64,000 nucleotides of DNA from Temnothorax longispinosus (Eukaryota > Arthropoda > Insecta > Hymenoptera > Formicidae), in the NCBI RefSeq assembly GCF_030848805.1, contig NC_092365.1:10044001-10108000 (forward strand), read 5' to 3'. A program made the position numbers and the translations under genes. Under the pieces are notes generated by a model. The model was not told the DNA's origin. It worked only from the letters and a program-made list of their open reading frames with translations, and did not search any database. This document shows, piece by piece, positions 32,375 to 43,584 of the stretch. Within the stretch, counting starts at the first letter, position 1, and each line of letters opens with the position of its first letter.

Positions 32375-34211
32375 TGTACACGCTCCAGTAAGAACGTAAA
32401 TCGTACTGGTTATTAAGAAAACTCAACTAGTGTAATTCGTTTGAAAAGTAACCTTTCGATATATTGATTGAATATAATTTTTAGAACTTTGAGAATATAA
32501 CGCGGTATTAATATACATCACATATAAATGAAATACATAGTTTAAGTATCAGGAAACTCAATTATTAATAATCCGTTCACTTTAATAAATATATATCCGT
32601 TGCCGGAGATATTTCTTTCATAAATTCCAATACAATAATTACGCAAGACTAATTTCACTTAAACAAATTAGAAGCACTGAGAATCATTGAATATTTGTAA
32701 CGCATAAGAGAAAACCTTGAAAAACAAATTATATTTGTGAAAGGACCATTAATGCAAAACATTTCAAAATACAATATAATACAAGTATAAATTCAAAATA
32801 TATTTAATATATAGAAGAAATGGAACAATGCATGAATTAATTTGGTATCTTCCTAATGAAGAAAATAGATTTCAGAGAAATCAATGTTAAACAAAATAAG
32901 TGGTTCTTAACCAATACATATACCCTTTTTTCCTTTGGTAATTCAATGCATTAATCCATAATCAACCTGACATATATTCATATAGATATCATCAATCGTG
33001 CATAACATGGTTTAACCATTGGATAATGTTTCTGAAATAATTCTTCGTTTCGAATGAACTTAACGATATTCAACTTATGATAAAGAAAGAATATACTGAC
33101 TATTGAATCGCAATAGAGTACATTAAAATATGTGAACATGTACTATTTTACGAAATATTAACTTTACAGTTTCGATGAGTTAATTCTCGATTAATATCTT
33201 AACGAATTCTTACAATCTTTATACAACATACGTAATTGTACAATGAAAAGAAGCGAATATACTAAATACGCGTGGTTGCAACCAAATTCTTTTTATACTT
33301 GATTACTCAAGTGAAATGAGAAGAATCTTGTCTTAAACAGTGGCCACCGATTGATCGAAAATATTGGATTGAATGCCTTGCCGAAACGCAAGAATGGTTA
33401 TTGGATTGAATGCCTTGCCGAAACGCAAGAATGGATGTTATACATCCAAAATCCAATATGAAAGAAAGCTCTCGAATATTCTGGAACCAAAGATAGTCAT
33501 TAACTAACGTTTGTAGCGACTTTATCAGTGGTCCCCTTACGAATAACGAGAGTTACCTGTGCGAACTTTCACTTTACGTGAAAGCCGACTCCAAAGAGGA
33601 GGAATACCGCCCTTCAGGTGAAAAGTCGGAAATATATTTCCATCGAATGTATTCTGCAATCGTCCTTCCTTCTTTAGTAATGGCGGATGCCTTTTCCTTA
33701 TATCTGGCAATGGCAGATAATTTTCCAGTGTCGGTAGTCGCCTTTCCTTACGTCGTGCTGTCGTATGTAATATATTCGTCGTTGTAATTACGATTGAGTA
33801 TAACTTTAAACGATTGATTGAACGACTCAATATCCTTTTTACAAAGAATATTAGAAACGGGTAAAATACACGACACGACTCGAAACGCGCGACTTTTGTG
33901 GACGAAAGATGTGAATATAATAACGATCGTGAACGAAAGATATTGATACAATGACGATCGTTGCTACGCAAGCTCGATACTTCCGTAACGAACGCGGAAG
34001 TCAGGTATCGCAGCGCCATACGGACGCGGAAACCAAGTATTGCAGCGCCTTTGCGTGCGAAACATATGCACTACCAATGTCACTAGACCCATGTATGAGT
34101 CTCTATAGAGTGTTTACGTAGAGTGTTTACGGAATCAGTTGCTTACTGGCGAATACCATAGATGGCAACACGCCATTTTTCATTCGTCGATAAATCGCTG
34201 TGTTTTCAACA
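32375..34211 (-). repeat. 5' LTR of BEL-3
   Basis: 1837 bp, one base longer than the 3' LTR and otherwise apparently identical. Confidence 0.94.
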
Positions 34212-34604
34212 ACATGCAACACAGACAAATACACATATTTTGCATGGAAAAGGATTAAATTTATTTATCATATATATTATATATTATATATAATAATGTG
34301 TATAAAATAAATGTATATTTGTCTGTGTTGCATGTACATATAATTGTTATATACAATATTATTATGTGTGTAAGTGTGTTAATACTATATTTTTTTTGTT
34401 ATTCCCTTGGTTGAAAGGAACTTAGTGCCTTCAGCTCCGTCCTGGAGCTATATAACACAATGTTGCTTGACCTATGTATTTATTCTGCTTTTTTTCATAT
34501 TATTTTGCCTATCCTCTTAGACTGGAATGTGTATATGTATGAGTATAAGTGTAACTGTGTGTTTATGTCCGCGATGTGATGACCTCGGGGTACCATAGAT
34601 GCGT

Positions 34605-34901
34605 TAAGGTAAATGTCCCAGTAGCCGGACACATTGGAAAAAATATTTACTATTTATTTGAACAATTAAAAATAAAAATAATAATCAAACACTCAAAAAT
34701 TAATATATATTATGCGGACAAGCAAGATCCAGTCTTGACCGTTTACGGCGTTTTCCCTTGTTTATTGATACTTATTGTAAAAATAATAATTATTGTAAAA
34801 AAAACTTTAATATTTAACGATTCATTTGGAAATTCATTTTTAATTGTTCAAATAAATAGTAAATATTTTTCTCCAATGTGTCCGGCCACTGGGACGTTAT
34901 A
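34605..34901. mobile_element. Palindromic MITE inside P copy A
   Basis: Same insert as 36861-37158 and 40867-41201. Ends are TTAAGGTAAATGTCCCAG and its inverse, with arms of about 60 bases. Its presence in all three P copies shows it was acquired by their common ancestor. Confidence 0.8.
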
Positions 34902-35386
34902 GGCCCAAGGAATTGCGCAAATCACTTCCCCCTGCGGCCGTGTTAATATTATAACATGCAATTACCTTGCTTTGGCTTGCTGACTTGTTCTCGCTGTATC
35001 TCGCTGTCGACGGGAAAGTGCCGGGAAGGATCCGCGACGACCGCGACGTGATCGCGATCGGAGAAAGGCAGCTGGCGGCCGAGAACTCGTGTACTCGTGT
35101 AAAGCGGGCCACACGAACCAGAAACTAACGAATAGAATGTAACGGCCGAATAGCATGCTATCCGACAAGAAAACGTGGCGTCTAAGAAAAATGTGATGCA
35201 CAATCCAGCACAACTGAGCACGACAACCGACTCAGGAAATGTCAGCCATAAGACCATGCCAGAAACTATCCCCACTCCATGTCACGTGACCGATTTTAGT
35301 TCCATTTTCCGGGTCATGGTGCAGATGGCGATAATGTACATCCGTCCTCCGTTTTAGCATGGGAGTTTGTACCCCCTGGTCTCGAT

Positions 35387-36384
35387 AACGTTCTCCTCCT
35401 TAGTCTCGCCACAAGCTCAGGGCGTAGTTCCGCGTGAAAGGGATGAAGGTGGAGAAGGAGCGTGACCCAAGCAACACACAAAAATAAAGCCCGACGATAA
35501 ACAATATTAATGAGATATATTTCATTCAGTAACGAACAAATCGTATCGGGAAACCAAGGCCGGATCTCGCTCAAAATCTCCGGATCCCGAACGCTCGGCG
35601 ATTTTTACACGCCCGACGCAAACGATTCTCATACACTCGACATAACAATCCTCACACGCTCGACATACACGACTCGCACCCGCACGACACAATATATGCA
35701 ACGCCAAATAATGGCGCGCTCGCGAGATTCCCTTTCGAGCCGACGCGACGATATTTGCTCGCACACACGGCGCAAGATATCCGCGAGGCTCGCGATGCAC
35801 CCCAATGCACCCCAAAGTGCCCGGCGCGGTCCCTCCCGACACGCACACGGGGCTTCCGTACGCGACACGCGACAATATACCTAAATACGCAAAACAGGTG
35901 CCCGGCGCGGTCCCTCCCGACACGCACACGGGACTTCCGTACGCGAAACGCCACACTATACTCTAATACGCAACACTAAACACAATATGCACCGGAGCGT
36001 GCCGCCCGCGGCACACCTCCGCCCACGATTCACAAGACACGCACGACGATATACGCGAACTGACTGCCGATCATTCGCAAGCTTTCGAGTAGGGCTTTTA
36101 CTGTTTCTGGCTACGATCTCGGCCGGCCACGTGCCCGCGATCCCGACAAACAGCCGCGATAATCTTCCCGGCATCCACAACGGCGGGAGCCGGTAGCTAA
36201 GTACGACACGTAATCAGGCCGATTCACACGGTAATCTACTCGATATACGCCTTTCTGGCACCGTGTCGCGACCGAGATCGAGCCCTCAATTCATAGGCAG
36301 CACCGGAGTGGAGATCTTACAATTCTGCTGCTCGCTGCGGCTCGGCGGCGTCGGGGCGCTCCTCCAGGGGTGGCTCCTCGTCCG
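35387..36384. other. Middle of the LTR-like remnant, with an 81-bp tandem duplication
   Basis: No gene is supported. Units at 35817-35897 and 35898-35975 both start GTGCCCGGCGCGGTCCC. AAAATAAAGCCCG near 35482 could be a polyadenylation-type signal on the plus strand, but orientation is uncertain. The last eight bases (CTCGTCCG) are the P copy B target duplication. Confidence 0.6.
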
Positions 36385-36860
36385 CAGGGGGTACAAACTC
36401 CCATGCTAAAACGGAGGACGGATGTACATTATCGCCATCTGCACCATGACCCGGAAAATGGAACTAAAATCGGTCACGTGACATGGAGTGGGGATAGTTT
36501 CTGGCATGGTCTTATGGCTGACATTTCCTGAGTCGGTTGTCGTGCTCAGTTGTGCTGGATTGTGCATCACATTTTTCTTAGACGCCACGTTTTCTTGTCG
36601 GATAGCATGCTATTCGGCCGTTACATTCTATTCGTTAGTTTCTGGTTTGTGTGGCCCGCTTTACACGAGTACACGAGTTCTCGGCCGCCAGCCGCCTTTC
36701 TCCGATCGCGATCACGTCGCGGTCGTCGCGGATCCTTCCCGGCACTTTCCCGTCGACAGCGAGATACAGCGAGAACAAGTCAGCAAGCCAAAGCAAGGTA
36801 ATTGCATGTTATAATATTAACACGGCCGCAGGGGGAAGTGATTTGCGCAATTCCTTGGGC

Positions 36861-37158
36861 CTATAACGTCCCAGTGGCCGGACACATTGGAGAAAAATAT
36901 TTACTATTTATTTGAACAATTAAAAATGAATTTCCAAATGAATCGTTAAATATTAAAGTTTTTTTTACAATAATTATTATTTTTACAATAAGTATCAATA
37001 AACAAGGGAAAACGCCGTAAACAGTCAAGACTGGATCTTGCTTGTCCGCATAATATATATTAATTTTTGAGTGTTTGATTATTATTTTTATTTTTAATTG
37101 TTCAAATAAATAGTAAATATTTTTTCCAATGTGTCCGGCTACTGGGACATTTACCTTA
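36861..37158. mobile_element. Palindromic MITE in P copy B
   Basis: Inverted arms GTCCCAGTGGCCGGACACAT... (36868 on) and ...ATGTGTCCGGCTACTGGGAC (to 37147), each about 60 bases, with an AT-rich centre. Copy C preserves both outer ends (TAAGGTAAACGTCCC). Confidence 0.82.
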
Positions 37159-37293
37159 ACGCATCTATGGTACCCCGAGGTCATCACATCGCGGACATAA
37201 ACACACAGTTACACTTATACTCATACATATACACATTCCAGTCTAAGAGGATAGGCAAAATAATATGAAAAAAAGCAGAATAAATACATAGGT

Positions 37294-37674
37294 CAAGCAA
37301 CATTGTGTTATATAGCTCCAGGACGGAGCTGAAGGCACTAAGTTCCTTTCAACCAAGGGAATAACAAAAAAAATATAGTATTAACACACTTACACACATA
37401 ATAATATTGTATATAACAATTATATGTACATGCAACACAGACAAATATACATTTATTTTATACACATTATTATATATAATATATAATATATATGATAAAT
37501 AAATTTAATCCTTTTCCATGCAAAATATGTGTATTTGTCTGTGTTGCATGTACATATGATTGTTATATACAATATTATTATGTATGTAAGTATGTGTGTT
37601 AATATTATATATATATATATTTTTTTTGTGTATATAGCTCCACCCTGAAGCTATATAACACAACGTTGCTTGTA
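37294..37674. repeat. Foldback element in the 5' region of P copy B
   Basis: The left arm starts CAAGCAACATTGTGTTATAT. The right arm ends ATATAACACAACGTTGCTTG. Arms run about 150-190 bases to an AT centre near 37485 flanked by GTGTTGCATGTACAT. It lies just upstream of the THAP exon. In copy A, BEL-3 inserted into this foldback at ACATG. Confidence 0.8.
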
Positions 37675-37758
37675 TATATTAGTATAGATATATTTATATA
37701 TGTTTTTATTTTAATGTATTTATTTATAATGTATATATTTATTTTAAGAAAAGCTACA

Positions 37759-38577
37759 ATGGTGTGGAAATGCTGTGTGCCAGGGTGCACATCATCTGCA
37801 AAAGTTCCTGCTCACATGTTACCACGAGATGAAATAAAGGCTCAGGCATGGTTGAGAGCAATCGGAAGAAGTGATGTAATCGGTAAGTTTTTAAGAATTG
37901 ATATATGTATTAATAATATTGTATTATAATATATAAAATAATATATAAATATATAAAATTATAATATATGTGGAATATTCTACATATATAAAAAAATTAA
38001 ATTAATATTATATTTGTATTTTTTTTATTTACAATAATTTATAAAAATGTTTGATAAAATGACAGTCTCATATTGATAATTTTCATATATATTTTACATG
38101 ATAAGGAATTTCTTATAGTAATATGTTTCGATATGTATTTTTTTGTTACAGATGCAACAAAAGAAGCAAAGGGCAAATTAAGAATTTGCTCCTTACATTT
38201 TTCTGAAAGTATGATAATACCTTATGGGCAGAAGCGGCGTCTTAAGGACACTGCAATGCCTACATTGTATTTATCATGTGCAAATATTGCAGCAGATATT
38301 CCCAGTACTAGTTCTGCTGATATATATTGGTAGTATCACTGCATTACAAACTTCAGAAAATGTTGAAGTGAATTCTGATATTGCCGCAGCTTCCGCAGAA
38401 TCATGCGAAATGGTACAGCCGGTACAGCCAATTGTGAACATCAATAAAGTTCATATGACGGATGTTTGTAAATTGCGTAATAAACTCAGACGTTATCAAA
38501 AGCGACTATATAACACAAAAAAAGAAATTCGTATTTATCGCCAAAAAATAAAAAAACCTACAAGAGCACAATGTAAG

Positions 38578-38608
<31 letters not shown>

Positions 38609-39807
38609 AGAACAAATAAAAAAACGTATTTCTTTTAAAAATAATTGTTTTTTAATAAATTATTTTTACTTTTGCAGGTACTACACAAATTAAGGATCAA
38701 ACGCTTAAAATTGACTTCGAAGAAGGAATTGCAACTGCGGAAATCGTGAATTTCTTCAATGACTTGTTCGACTCCGTTAATGGTGTTAACTCAGTTAATA
38801 GTGTTACAGTGGATAATAATTTGCAATCTCCCGTAACGGAAGAGAGTGTCCATCATGAATTCTGGGCGAATGCGAAAAATGTACTTCGAAACATGACATT
38901 TATAGATAAGGTAACGCATAAAATTCAAAAAAATGTCCCAAGTGTAAAAAATTGGTTATTCACTATAGATGGATTTCAAAAAATTTGGAATATACTTAAT
39001 AAAAAATATGATTTTAAATTTTTCAACACGCGTTTTTGTAATCAAGATCCACTTGAAAATTTGTTTGGCCAAATTAGAAGTCATCGGGTTCGTAATGTAA
39101 ATCCGACACCTCGGCAATTCGAAGATTCATTCATAACTTTATTAGTGAGCAACATGAAATCTTTTTCAATTAAAGGCGGTAATTGCGAAACTGTACATGA
39201 TAGCTTCATGTTGTTTTCGCTAGAAAAGTGCTTGGAAGATAATCTTTCAAATGCTGAGGTGTATGATGTTAGTTGTGAAAACAATGATGAACATGACGAA
39301 CCACATGAATTGATTAGTAATGTAACTGTTCATGAAGAATCAACCGTAGATTTTGTGTCAGAATATTTACAAGAAATTATCACTGCCATTTTAAAACAAT
39401 TTAATTATTGTAAAGAATGTAATACCTGTTTGACATATAGTGAATTTCCAATTTTCGTAAAGCACATATTAAGTAGGCTTAATAAATTGTTACAAACGCG
39501 AGCTCATCGACGAGATATTTTAAAAATATTGTTAGAGCATTTTGACAATTGGTATGTTAAAATTGATTGGTATGATTGTGTCGAGCATCATAATAATGTG
39601 TTTAAAACGATGATACGAGTAATTACTTGCAAATTCTTGATTTGGTGGTGCAAAAAAAAAAATTTACTTATATATAGTATTAATGATGAAGATACCGTTT
39701 CTAATTGTATACAGGACATTATAAAAATGAATAAAAAACGAGAGATGTTTAGAGAAAAATGTAACAGAAAATGCGTGTCAAATGATGAATATAAACAATG
39801 TACATAA
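37759..39807 (+). pseudogene. P-type (THAP9-like) transposase remnant, copy B
   Basis: Exon 1 37759-37882 starts a THAP zinc finger (MVWKCCVPGC, W in LRAIGR context) and ends at G/GTAAGT. Exon 2 from 38152 (after TTACAG) supplies the second half (CSLHF, AMPTL). Near 38325 an AT run changes frame, then a coiled coil follows (CKLRNKLRRYQKRLYNTKKE) up to 38572 (T/GTAAGT). Exon 3 38678-39807 has the P-transposase C-terminal part: FTIDGFQKIW, NQDPLENLFGQIR (the glutamate is probably the third catalytic residue) and NPTPRQFEDSF. The segment that should hold the two catalytic aspartates is missing between coiled coil and exon 3. Same frame change in copy A. Confidence 0.85.
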
Positions 39808-39900
39808 AAAAAATGAAAAAATAAATTCTGTCATTTATTCTATTTATTATGTGTATTGAAATTATTACTATAATTAATTATTAGAATATTTTGTATGTCT

Positions 39901-40038
39901 GTATATATATATGTACGTATGTATGTATGTATGTATGTATGTATGTATGTATGTATGTATGTATGTATGTGTGTGTGTATGTATGTATGTATGTATGTAT
40001 GTATTGTGTTATGTATGTATGTATATATATATATATAT
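39901..40038. repeat. (GTAT)n microsatellite, P copy B
   Basis: About 120 bases of GTAT units with a GTGTGT interruption, just inside the P 3' terminus. Confidence 0.95.
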
Positions 40039-40179
40039 AGGTTTGAATGCGCGTTCCTGAATCCCCACTCTTTATCACGTGACCTATTTTAGTTCGCCTT
40101 TTCCTGGGTCAGAGAGCAGATGGCGCTGAAAACCGTCCCTCATTTTCTCAAGAGGGAGTTTGTACCCCCTGCTCGTCCG

Positions 40180-40384
40180 CGGCTAGATCGACAGTGAGGA
40201 GCGGCCGGCTCGGCGGGACCACGCCGGACCCCCGCACTTGCGCCCTCAAGCTCGCGGTTCTTTCGCCCCGCCGATTGGTCGTGTGTGTCGCCCTGTTCGC
40301 GGCGTTGCAGACGATTTCCGCCATTTTCCCGCGGTCCGTTTGACTTGGCTGCTGGTTGCGCGCGGGCCCTTCGCGGTTTTCCGC
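40180..40384. other. LTR-like remnant between P copies B and C
   Basis: 205 GC-rich bases with no gene. The two P copies lie only about 200 bases apart. Confidence 0.6.
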
Positions 40385-40866
40385 CAGGGGGTACAAACTC
40401 CCATGCTAAAACGGTGGACGGATGTACATTATCGCCATCTGCACCATGACCCGGAAAATGGAACTAAAATCGGTCACGTGACATGGAGTGGGGATAGTTG
40501 CTGGCACGGTCTTATGGCTGACATTTCCTGAGTCGGTTGTCGTACTCAGTTGTGCTGGATTGTGCATCACATTTTTCTTAGACGCCACGTTTTCTTGTCG
40601 GATAGCATGCTATTCGGCCGTTACATTCTATTCGTTAGTTTCTTTTGTGGTTCGTGTGGCCCGCTTTACACGAGTACACGAGTTCTCGGCCGCCAGCCGC
40701 CTTTCTCCGATCGCGATCACGTCGCGGTCGTCGCGGATCCTTCCCGGCACTTTCCCGTCGACAGCGAGATACAGCGAGAACAAGTCAGCAAGCCAAAGCA
40801 AGGTAATTGCATGTTATAATATTAACACGGCCGCAGGGGGAAGTGATCCGCGCAATTCCTTGGGCC

Positions 40867-41201
40867 TAAGGTAAACGTCCCAGTGGCCGGACACATTGGA
40901 GAAAAATATTTACTATTTATTTGAACAATTAAAAATGAAAATAAACTTTTTCCAAATTAATCGTTAAATATTAAAGTTTTTTTTACAATAATTATTATTT
41001 TTACACTAAGTATCAGATTATACGACCGTGTAAGATACAATCAAACAAGGGAAAACGCCGTAAACGGTCAAGACTGGATCTTGCTTGTCCGCATAATATA
41101 TATTAATTTTTGAGTGTTTGATTATTATTTTTATTTTTAATTGTTCAAATAAATAGTAAATATTTTTTCCAATGTGTCCGGCCACTGGGACATTTACCTT
41201 A
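40867..41201. mobile_element. Palindromic MITE in P copy C
   Basis: Complete ends TAAGGTAAACGTCCCAG and CTGGGACATTTACCTTA. A short extra segment (GATTATACGACCGTGTAAG, about 41014) is absent from the other copies. Confidence 0.8.
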
Positions 41202-41311
41202 ACACATCTATGGTACCCCGAGGTCACCACATCGCGGACATAAACACACAGTTACACTTATACTCATACATATACACATTCCAGTCTAATAAATTATTTT
41301 TACTTTTGCAG

Positions 41312-42460
41312 GTACTACACAAATTAAGGATCAAACGCTTAAAATTGACTTCGAAGAAGGAATTGCAACTGCGGAAATCGTGAATTTCTTCAATGACTTG
41401 TTCGACTCCGTTAATGGTGTTAACTCAGTTAATAGTGATACAGTGGATAATATTTTGCAATCTCCCGTAACGGAAGACAGTGCCCATCATGAATTCTGGG
41501 CGAATGCGAAAAATGTACTTCGAAACATGACATTTATAGATAAGGTAACGCATAAAATTCAAAAAAATGTCCCAAGTTTAAAAAATTGGTTATTCACTAT
41601 AGATGGATTTCAAAAAATTTGGAATATACTTAATAAAAAATATGATTTTAAATTTTTCAACACGCGTTTTTGTAATCAAGATCCACTTGAAAATTTGTTT
41701 GGCCAAATTAGAAGTCATGGGGTTCGTAATGTAAATCCGACACCTCGGCAATTCGAAGATTCATTCATAACTTTATTAGTGAGCAACATGAAATCTTTTT
41801 CAATTAAAGGCGGTAATTGCGAAACTGTACATGATAGCTTCATGTTATTTTCGCTAGAAAAGTGCTTGGAAGATAATCTTTCAAATGCTGAGGTGTGTGA
41901 TGTTAGTTGTGAAAACAATGATGAACATGACGAACCACATGAATTGATAAGTAATATAACTGTTCATGAAGAATCAACCGTAGATTTTGTGTCAGAATAT
42001 TTACAAGAAATTATCACTGCCATTTTAAAACAATTCAATTATTGTAAAGAATGTAATACCTGTTTGACATATAGTGAATTTCCAATTTTCGTAAAGCACA
42101 TATTAAGTAGGCTTAATAAATTGTTACAAACGCGAGCTCATCGACGAGATATTTTAAAAATATTGTTAGAGCATTTTGACAATTGGTATGTTAAAATTGA
42201 TTGGTATGATTGTGTCGAGCATCATAATAATGCGTTTAAAACGATGATACGAGTAATTACTTGCAAATTCTTGATTTGGTGGTGCAAAAAAAAAATATAC
42301 TTATATATAGTATTAATGATGAAGATACCGTTTCTAATTGTATACAGGACATTATAAAAATGAATAAAAAGCGAGAGATGTTTAGAGAAAAATATAACAG
42401 AAAATGCGTGTCAAATGATGAATATAAACAATGTATATCCAAAAAAATGAAAAAATAAAT
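41312..42460 (+). pseudogene. Last exon of P transposase, copy C
   Basis: It starts after TTTGCAG and retains the same open frame as copy B exon 3 (FFNDLFDSVNG to FLIWWCKKK). A one-base change in an A run near 42285-42294 shifts the frame, so it ends early at 42357. A few substitutions distinguish it from A and B. Without THAP and coiled-coil exons it has no DNA-binding part. Confidence 0.85.
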
Positions 42461-42529
42461 TCTGTCATTTATTCTATTTATTATGTGTATTGAAATTCTT
42501 TATTACTATAATTAATTATTAGAATATTT

Positions 42530-42563
42530 TGTATGTATGTATGTATATATGTACGTATGTATG

Positions 42564-42597
<34 letters not shown>

Positions 42598-42671
42598 TGT
42601 ATGTATGTATGTATGTATGTGTGTGTGTGTGTATGTATGTATTGTGTTATGTATTTTTGTATATATGTATG

Positions 42672-42716
<45 letters not shown>
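42530..42716. repeat. (GTAT)n and (AT)n microsatellites, P copy C
   Basis: GTAT units to about 42650, then a long AT tract to 42716, longer than in copies A and B. Confidence 0.95.
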
Positions 42717-42719
<3 letters not shown>

Positions 42720-42857
42720 TTTGAATGCGCGTTCCTGAATCCCCACTCTTTATCACGTGACCTATTTTAGTTCGCCTTTTCCTGGGTCAGAGAGCAGATG
42801 GCGCTGAAAACCGTCCCTCATTTTCTCAAGAGGGAGTTTGTACCCCCTGGTTTTCCG

Positions 42858-43175
42858 CCCGGCTGGCCAGGCCGTGGCGGCGCCGCTCGGCCCTTGGGGC
42901 GCCGTCGGGTGAGTGTGTGGGTCGTCCACCCGCGCTGCAGTCGCGGTGGCGCACCCGTGTTCATGCTGCGGCGGGGCCGTGTTACGCTGTGCGAGGCATT
43001 CCCGGCGCTTCTCCAGCGGCAGGTCCCGGTGGCCCGCCCGTCGGCCGACCACTCCGCCGTGCGTCCTCCGAGCGCCGGTTTCTCCCTCGTCGCGACTATC
43101 GTCGTTACATCTGGTCGTGATCCCACGCTCCGGCACCACCTGTCATCCCTACGGAATGTTTCTCAAAAAGGTTAG
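42858..43175. other. LTR-like remnant between P copy C and the Kolobok-like element
   Basis: GC-rich, no convincing gene. Several open frames overlap here only because of composition. Confidence 0.55.
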
Positions 43176-43584
43176 TTAAGGGAGGATTCTGGTTTATAAG
43201 GTCAAAATTTTCAATTTTTTTTTTTGCTTAATCGATAGTTAGACAATTCAAGAATATATTCCCAAAGTTTCAGAGCCCAATTCGAAGTATTTTAAAAGTT
43301 ATAGAACACATGGTGAGTGAGAGTCGCGCAGATATACGAGCGCTCGACCGGAACGAGCCGCCCGCTCTGTCTCTCGGTTCTTTCGTCCGGATTACTCGGC
43401 AAATGTTTAGCTAAAAATAAAGATAAAGATGAAGATAAAGATGTATGTGTTTATTTACAGTAGGAACAGTAAGTGTATGTGTTGTGTTTGGGTTTTGAGG
43501 CGTTAGTTTCAACGGTCGGTCTTATTCCGATTCTCGACGAGCAAAGAGCTTCTATTTAGCAAAGATCGTTTGACAGTATTAAAT

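Larger units (their letters stand above)
25068..34211 (-). mobile_element. BEL-3, full-length, apparently young BEL/Pao element
   Basis: 9144 bp with LTRs 25068-26903 and 32375-34211 and a perfect 5-bp duplication ACATG (25063-25067, 34212-34216). The LTRs differ by a single T indel as far as I can see (near 25816 versus 33124). It has a tRNA-Tyr primer site, a purine tract by the 3' LTR (minus-strand AAAGGCGGGCGGAAAA), and one 1749-codon frame without stops. It lies inside P copy A, in a palindromic patch. It is the only clearly autonomous candidate here. Confidence 0.95.
17016..35378 (-). mobile_element. P-element copy A, split by BEL-2 and BEL-3
   Basis: Terminal CAGGGGGTACAAACTCCC at both ends in inverted orientation, with a perfect 8-bp duplication GTCTCGAT (17008-17015, 35379-35386), the P-element hallmark. 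Removing BEL-2 and BEL-3 leaves about 3.8 kb, the size of copy B, to which it is nearly identical. It codes a THAP-type transposase remnant on the minus strand. Confidence 0.93.
36385..40171 (+). mobile_element. P-element copy B, best preserved
   Basis: 3787 bp. CAGGGGGTACAAACTCCC ends, inverted, are part of diverged terminal repeats of over 100 bases that both contain GCCATCTGC and GGTCACGTGA. An 8-bp duplication CTCGTCCG (36377-36384, 40172-40179) is perfect. It carries two palindromic inserts in its 5' region and a three-exon transposase remnant. The lack of the catalytic N-terminal core suggests it depends on another P element. Confidence 0.94.
40385..42849 (+). mobile_element. P-element copy C, internally deleted
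   Basis: Same termini as A and B. The target repeat GTTTTCCGC is seen at 40376-40384 and 42850-42858 (nine bases match; the true duplication is probably eight). Compared with B, about 1.4 kb is missing at 41288/41289, removing the foldback, the THAP exon and the coiled-coil exon. It keeps the MITE and the last exon. Confidence 0.92.

Noticed and set aside
42762..43179. Several overlapping frames in the GC-rich remnant
   Set aside because: Frames open on both strands simultaneously with low-complexity composition; none shows a domain.
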